From Deltaproteobacteria bacterium (GTDB taxonomy: Bacteria > Desulfobacterota > Binatia > UBA9968), in assembly GCA_016184235.1 (NCBI GenBank), contig JACPDC010000371.1, forward strand, positions 1 to 9,176: 9,176 nucleotides of DNA. Reading direction: 5' to 3'. The notes beneath the pieces were generated by a model. It saw only the letters and a list, made by a program, of their open reading frames with translations. It was not told the DNA's origin and made no database searches. The stretch's first letter is position 1, and every line of letters starts with the position of its first letter. Position numbers and translations under genes: made by a program. Below are positions 6,387 through 9,176 of this stretch, one piece after another.

Positions 6387-7300
6387 AGGTAAGTGAGCCA
6401 GCCCGCGTATTTCTTGTCCTTGCCCTTGATGACGCTGAAAAAAGCCTGCTGCAGGTCCAGCGTGACCGGACCAGGGCGTCCGGCGCCGATTTTTCGGTTG
6501 TCCACTTCACGGATCGGGGTCATCTCGGCGGCGGTGCCGGTAAAAAAGGCCTCATCCGCCGTGTAGAGCTCGTCGCGGGTGAAACGCTCTTCCTGGACCT
6601 GGTAGCCCTTGTCGCGCGCTATCGTAAGCACGGAGTCCCTGGTGATCCCGGGCAGGATCGATGTGAAGGGGGTGGTCTTCACGCGCCGCTCGCGGACGAT
6701 GAAGACGTTCTCGCCGCTCGCCTCCGCCACATACCCTTCGGTATCGAGCATGATCGCCTCGTCGTACCCCGCCTTTTTGACCTCGTGCTTGGCCAATACG
6801 GAGTTGATGTAGTTCCCCGAAACCTTGCTCTTGGTCATCATCACATTGACGTGATGGCGCGTGTACGAGGAGATCTTCGCTCGGATGCCGTTTTTGATCC
6901 CCTCTTCTCCCAGATAGGCGCCCCACCTCCAGGCCGCGATCACCACCTGGACGGGATTGTCCGGCGCATAGAGGCCCAACTCCTTCAGCCCGAGAAAAGC
7001 CAGCGGCCGGATATAACACTCCTTAAAACCGTTGACCCTGACCGTGTCGACGATCGCCTGCTTGATCTTGTCCACAGTGTAGGGAAGCGGAAAACCCAAG
7101 ATATGGCCGGAATCAAAGAACCGGCGAATGTGCTCATCCAGGCGGAAGATCGCGGAGCGACCGTCCTCCAGGGCGTAGCAGCGGATGCCCTCGAAATATC
7201 CGGTCCCGTAATGGAGGGCATGGGTCAAGACGTGAACCTTGGCCTGCTCCCAATCCACCATCTCTCCGTCCAGCCAAATTTTTTTGCTTTCTAACGACAT
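6383..7300 (-). CDS. ilvE: Branched-chain amino acid aminotransferase
   Basis: This is a PLP-dependent class IV aminotransferase that transfers the amino group between Leu/Ile/Val and 2-oxoglutarate, the last biosynthetic or first catabolic step. It has 305 residues, normal for IlvE. HALHYGTGYFEGIR (27-40) opens the domain. HIRRFF (57-62) holds the Arg that contacts PLP phosphate, and SKVSGNYINS (158-167) carries the Schiff-base Lys159. DTEGYVAEASGENVF (186-200) includes Glu193, which contacts the PLP ring nitrogen. ILPGITRDSVL (215-225) and FFTGTAAEMTPI (252-263) complete the cofactor site. The residues favour IlvE over D-amino-acid aminotransferase or aminodeoxychorismate lyase. The ATG at 7300 has a GGGGAT SD about 7 nt upstream and a good promoter at 7342-7370. 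It leads a cluster with the MFS and thioesterase genes. Confidence 0.95.
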   Translation of the reverse strand: MSLESKKIWLDGEMVDWEQAKVHVLTHALHYGTGYFEGIRCYALEDGRSAIFRLDEHIRRFFDSGHILGFPLPYTVDKIKQAIVDTVRVNGFKECYIRPLAFLGLKELGLYAPDNPVQVVIAAWRWGAYLGEEGIKNGIRAKISSYTRHHVNVMMTKSKVSGNYINSVLAKHEVKKAGYDEAIMLDTEGYVAEASGENVFIVRERRVKTTPFTSILPGITRDSVLTIARDKGYQVQEERFTRDELYTADEAFFTGTAAEMTPIREVDNRKIGAGRPGPVTLDLQQAFFSVIKGKDKKYAGWLTYL

Positions 7301-7341
7301 GAACTATCCCCATGCTCAAATTTGTTTCAACTCATTACGTC

Positions 7342-7370
7342 ATTCTATTTCCCCCGCCATCCTCAATCAA
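7342..7370 (-). promoter_or_regulatory. Sigma70-like promoter for the ilvE cluster
   Basis: On the minus strand a -35 TTGATT (7365-7370) and a -10 TAGAAT (7342-7347) have exactly 17 bp between them. The -10 differs from TATAAT at one base. The expected start near 7335 leaves a leader of about 35 nt before the ilvE ATG at 7300. Transcription from the HU gene upstream should already have ended at the terminator at 7413-7445, so this is the likely sole driver of ilvE-MFS-thioesterase. Confidence 0.65.
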
Positions 7371-7412
7371 GGGCCACAACCGCCCCGGGCTTTTTCAACA
7401 GCCTGCTGACAC

Positions 7413-7445
7413 AAAAAAAAGGCCACCACGTCCTCCGTGGTGGCC
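7413..7445 (-). terminator. Rho-independent terminator of the HU gene
   Basis: On the minus strand a perfect 10-bp stem (GGCCACCACG at 7436-7445 pairing with CGTGGTGGCC at 7421-7430) encloses a 5-nt loop and is followed by eight T residues (7413-7420). It begins 22 bp after the HU stop codon. This is a textbook intrinsic terminator and separates the HU transcript from the ilvE promoter. Confidence 0.93.
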
Positions 7446-7467
7446 CCGAAAAGATCTCCTTCCGGGT

Positions 7468-7737
7468 CTAGAGCCCCTTTTTCAGGCCGGGGGCGGGCTT
7501 GAATCCGACGGTTTTACTTGCATTAACGGTAATCTCGGCCCCGGTTTGGGGGTTCCGTACTTTTCTCGCCTTGCGCGAGCGCACCATAAAGGTGCCAAAT
7601 CCCGGCACCTGAAAGCGCTTGTCCTTTTTGATCGCGCGGGCGAGAGCCTCGAAGGTCGTATCGATCACATCCCCTGCCGCCCTCTTGTTGAGTTTTGCCC
7701 CTTTGGCCACCGCATTGATGAGTTCATTTTTAGTCAT
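7468..7737 (-). CDS. hup: HU-family DNA-binding protein
   Basis: This is a small nucleoid-associated histone-like protein, 89 residues, the standard HU length. It forms dimers that bend DNA without strong sequence preference. The N-terminal helices (MTKNELINAVAKGAKLNKRA, 1-20) precede the body, and the signature FQVPGFGTFMVRSRKARKV (42-60) leads into the arm RNPQTG (61-66), where Pro63 is the intercalating proline. The C-terminus is basic (PGLKKGL). HU is preferred over IHF because no gene-specific IHF features are seen. The frame is open 49 codons further upstream, but the ATG at 7737 gives the exact family N-terminus and has an AGGGAGG SD at 7747-7753, 9 nt upstream. It has its own promoter (7817-7845) and terminator (7413-7445), so it is probably monocistronic. 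Confidence 0.96.
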   Translation of the reverse strand: MTKNELINAVAKGAKLNKRAAGDVIDTTFEALARAIKKDKRFQVPGFGTFMVRSRKARKVRNPQTGAEITVNASKTVGFKPAPGLKKGL

Positions 7738-7816
7738 GACCCGGCACCTCCCTACTCCCTTGGCCTGCGCGTCTATTCGTGAATTGATTTTTTTTTGAAA
7801 TCGAAGCCAGGCCGTC

Positions 7817-7845
7817 ATATTTCCGAATTTGGAACGAAATGTCAA
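7817..7845 (-). promoter_or_regulatory. Promoter for the HU gene
   Basis: A perfect -35 TTGACA (minus strand, 7840-7845) is followed after 17 bp by a weak -10 AAATAT (7817-7822); shifting one base gives AATATG. The start near 7810 would give a leader of about 70 nt that contains a run of nine A residues (7788-7796). The -35 lies four bases beyond the T-tract of the upstream gene's probable terminator. Confidence 0.55.
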
Positions 7846-7848
7846 CAG

Positions 7849-7882
7849 AAAAAAACGCTGCCGCAAAAATAAGCCGGGCAGC
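7849..7882 (-). terminator. Probable terminator of the MmgE/PrpD gene
   Basis: On the minus strand GCTGCC (7877-7882) can pair with GGCAGC (7857-7862) across a 14-nt loop, followed by one G and seven T residues (7849-7855). The stem is short and the loop long, so efficiency may be modest. It starts 9 bp after the stop codon at 7892, the expected place. Confidence 0.55.
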
Positions 7883-7891
7883 AAACCGCCT

Positions 7892-8692
7892 TCATGCCCC
7901 GAGCAGCTGACACAGCGGCCTGATATCTTCTAACGTCTCCAAACGCTCGACATATTGCGCTGACATGGGAACTTCACGGCTTCCCTTCGCGTGCTCGACC
8001 TGACGGGAATAAGCCTGTCCGGTCCTCAAGCGAACGGTTACCTTGCAAGGACGGCTTCCCTCACCGCTGCTTCTAAGGTTGGGATCCAATCTCATATGAA
8101 CCCTTTCCGCCAGCCTCAAAACGCTCGCATCCCGCACCGCCGAATCCGTGAAAGCATCCAGGGAGATTTTTCCGTCGATCACCGCCCGGGCCAGAAGATA
8201 ACCCATGGAAAACTTCCCCTGCAGTCCGGTTTGGGGAATCCGAAAGGCGATCCTGTTATAGGTATGCTTCGTCACCTCCACGTCGATCGTTTCCACCGTC
8301 TCAGCCGTGATTCCGTGCTGTGCCCGGATCTCCAGCACCGCGTCAATGGCCGGATGGGCGAGACCGCCGCACGGATAGGGCTTGATCCTGATCCCTTTCC
8401 CTACCAGTTCATAAGAGCCTCCGAGCTCTCCTATCGGACCCTCCTCGACGGCTACCGCGCGGTAGTACACGTCGTAGAAGCCCAGTCCTGCCTCGAGGGC
8501 TTGCCCGTTTGCCGTGTAGCCGGATTGGGCGAGTTTCGCCGCCACGACTCCGTTTCTCGCCGCCAGGCCCACATGCAAGGGCTTGGTCATCGTGCCAAAG
8601 TTACAGACGATCCCGCTGGCCATCGATGCCGTCATGCCAAGCGCCATCTCGATTTCGGAGGAACGGAGTCGCAGCAGCTTCGCGCTCGCCAC
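7892..8692 (-). pseudogene. MmgE/PrpD family protein, 3' (C-terminal) fragment of a frameshifted gene
   Basis: This is the C-terminal two thirds of an MmgE/PrpD-family protein, out of frame with its N-terminal part. Homology really begins at 8695 (AVASAKLLRL); GTG at 8692 is an internal codon, and a protein starting there would lack the first helical-domain residues. Family landmarks are SGIVCNFGTMTKPLHVGLAA (27-46), whose Lys corresponds to the conserved active-site Lys, and KPYPCGGLAHPAIDAVLEIR (99-118), which holds a conserved His. The C-terminus (TVRLRTGQAYSRQVEHAKGS then RPLCQLLGA) is intact to the stop at 7892. The family includes 2-methylcitrate dehydratase and cis-aconitate decarboxylase, but the substrate here is not identifiable. 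A probable terminator follows at 7849-7882. If the duplication at 8696-8769 is an assembly error, the gene is intact. Confidence 0.85.
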
Positions 8693-9176
8693 GGCGGCGC
8701 CGAGAGAGCCTAAGGTACCAGGGGCGTGCCAGGGCGCCGAGAGAGCCTAAGGTACCAGGGGCGTGCCAGCCTTCTTGATTCGCGTCGCGCAGCGACAGAG
8801 CCATTTTCGCGACCACCTCGAACCCGGCCACGTACGCCTGGAGCAATTCACGGCCGCTGACCCCCAGCGATTCTCCCAAGGAGAGCGCCGCCGGGATGAT
8901 AGGGGCCGTGGGCTGGCCCATCAAGGTAAAGCTATGATCGTAGTCCAGCGCATGAGCCGCGGTGCCATTGGCAAAGGCGGCGTGCAGCGCCGAAGATTTA
9001 AATCCCTGTCCGATGACGGTGGCCTCTTCCCTGGCGCCTTCGTGGCGCGCTATCTCAGCGCAGATTTTGGCGCTCGCCTCTTTGCTTCCCGCCAGCGCGA
9101 CTCCCAGGCAGTCGAGCAGCGCGGCCTTTGCCGTCTCCAACGCCTGCGACGGTATCCTTTCGTAATCGGTCTCCGT
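8601..9176 (-). pseudogene. MmgE/PrpD family protein, 5' (N-terminal) fragment, truncated by window edge and frameshifted
   Basis: This frame enters from the right edge (TETDYERIPSQAL...) and gives 148 residues of clear MmgE/PrpD sequence, then 43 out-of-frame residues and a stop at 8601-8603. A TTG at 9140 is internal. Visible family features are LLDCLGVALAGS (21-32), FANGTAAHALDYDHSF (68-83) with the conserved Asp pair, and GWHAPGTLGSLGA (136-148), which has the conserved His of the GxHxxGT motif. In the loop after the Asp pair, where many relatives have a His-Pro, this protein reads GQPTAP; whether that changes chemistry is unclear. The frame is lost inside the 37-bp tandem duplication at 8696-8769. 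Deleting one copy joins this fragment to the C-terminal one as a 415-residue open frame, slightly short of a full-length family member because the 5' end is outside the window. Confidence 0.85.
8696..8769. repeat. Exact 37-bp tandem duplication inside the MmgE/PrpD gene
   Basis: Two identical, directly adjoining 37-bp copies lie at 8696-8732 and 8733-8769, each starting GGCGCCGAGAG and ending GGGCGTGCCAG. Because 37 is not a multiple of three, the extra copy shifts the reading frame. The bases flanking the pair differ from the unit, so the duplication is exactly two units long. Confidence 0.97.

Noticed and set aside
7312..7782. Plus-strand open frame of 156 codons across the HU region
   Set aside because: It runs through the HU terminator and antisense to a textbook HU gene; composition is not protein-like.
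7991..8713. Plus-strand open frame of 240 codons opposite the PrpD gene
   Set aside because: Antisense shadow of conserved MmgE/PrpD sequence.
8696..8769. Possible CRISPR repeats or insertion-sequence scar
   Set aside because: The two copies adjoin with no spacer, lie inside a coding gene and have no terminal inverted repeats; a simple tandem duplication explains them.
1..9176. A defence, secondary-metabolite or mobile system
   Set aside because: No nuclease, toxin, integrase, transposase, reverse transcriptase or biosynthetic core gene is present; the genes are recognisable metabolic, transport and nucleoid families.

Overview
This 9.2 kb window looks like ordinary chromosome from a GC-rich, probably Gram-negative bacterium. 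Two proteins carry lipoprotein-type signal peptides, Shine-Dalgarno (SD) and sigma70-like promoter signals are readable, and the gene mix (MmgE/PrpD protein, HU, IlvE, UMF1-type MFS, hotdog thioesterase, PhnD/PhnC) fits soil or groundwater lineages near Desulfobacterota, Binatota or Methylomirabilota. That placement is an impression from protein style, not a measurement. There is no rRNA, tRNA, CRISPR array, transposase or phage gene.

Layout from left to right. (1) Positions 1-1056 (+) hold the C-terminal part of an SLC13/DASS-type anion permease. (2) It converges on a minus-strand pair, phnD (2762-1848) then phnC (1840-1046): a lipoprotein phosphonate-type binding protein and its ATPase. No phnE permease lies beside them. 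(3) Divergent from phnD across a 136-bp AT-rich gap is a lipoprotein-type alpha/beta hydrolase (2899-3750, +). (4) It converges on a minus-strand TPR protein (4576-3737) resembling the eukaryotic 'regulator of microtubule dynamics' (RMD) family. That gene has its own strong promoter and an apparent signal peptide lying upstream of the first ordinary start codon. (5) Positions 7300-4743 (-) form a compact cluster: ilvE, a UMF1-type MFS transporter and a YciA-like acyl-CoA thioesterase, driven by a good promoter at 7342-7370. (6) An HU gene (7737-7468, -) has its own promoter and a textbook terminator. (7) Positions 7892-9176 (-) hold an MmgE/PrpD gene, cut by the right edge and broken by an exact 37-bp tandem duplication.

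How the genes work together: IlvE makes or degrades branched-chain amino acids. The MFS protein and thioesterase, encoded just downstream with an 11-bp overlap, could handle related small acids or acyl-CoAs, but this is inference from context. PhnD/PhnC imply uptake of a phosphonate- or phosphite-like oxyanion, with the membrane subunit encoded elsewhere or lost.

The clearest anomalies are the 37-bp duplication, whose removal restores the PrpD reading frame exactly; the TPR gene whose signal peptide has no normal start codon; the orphan phnD-phnC pair; and a degenerate heptamer repeat at the ilvE/MFS junction. I see no convincing new multi-gene system.
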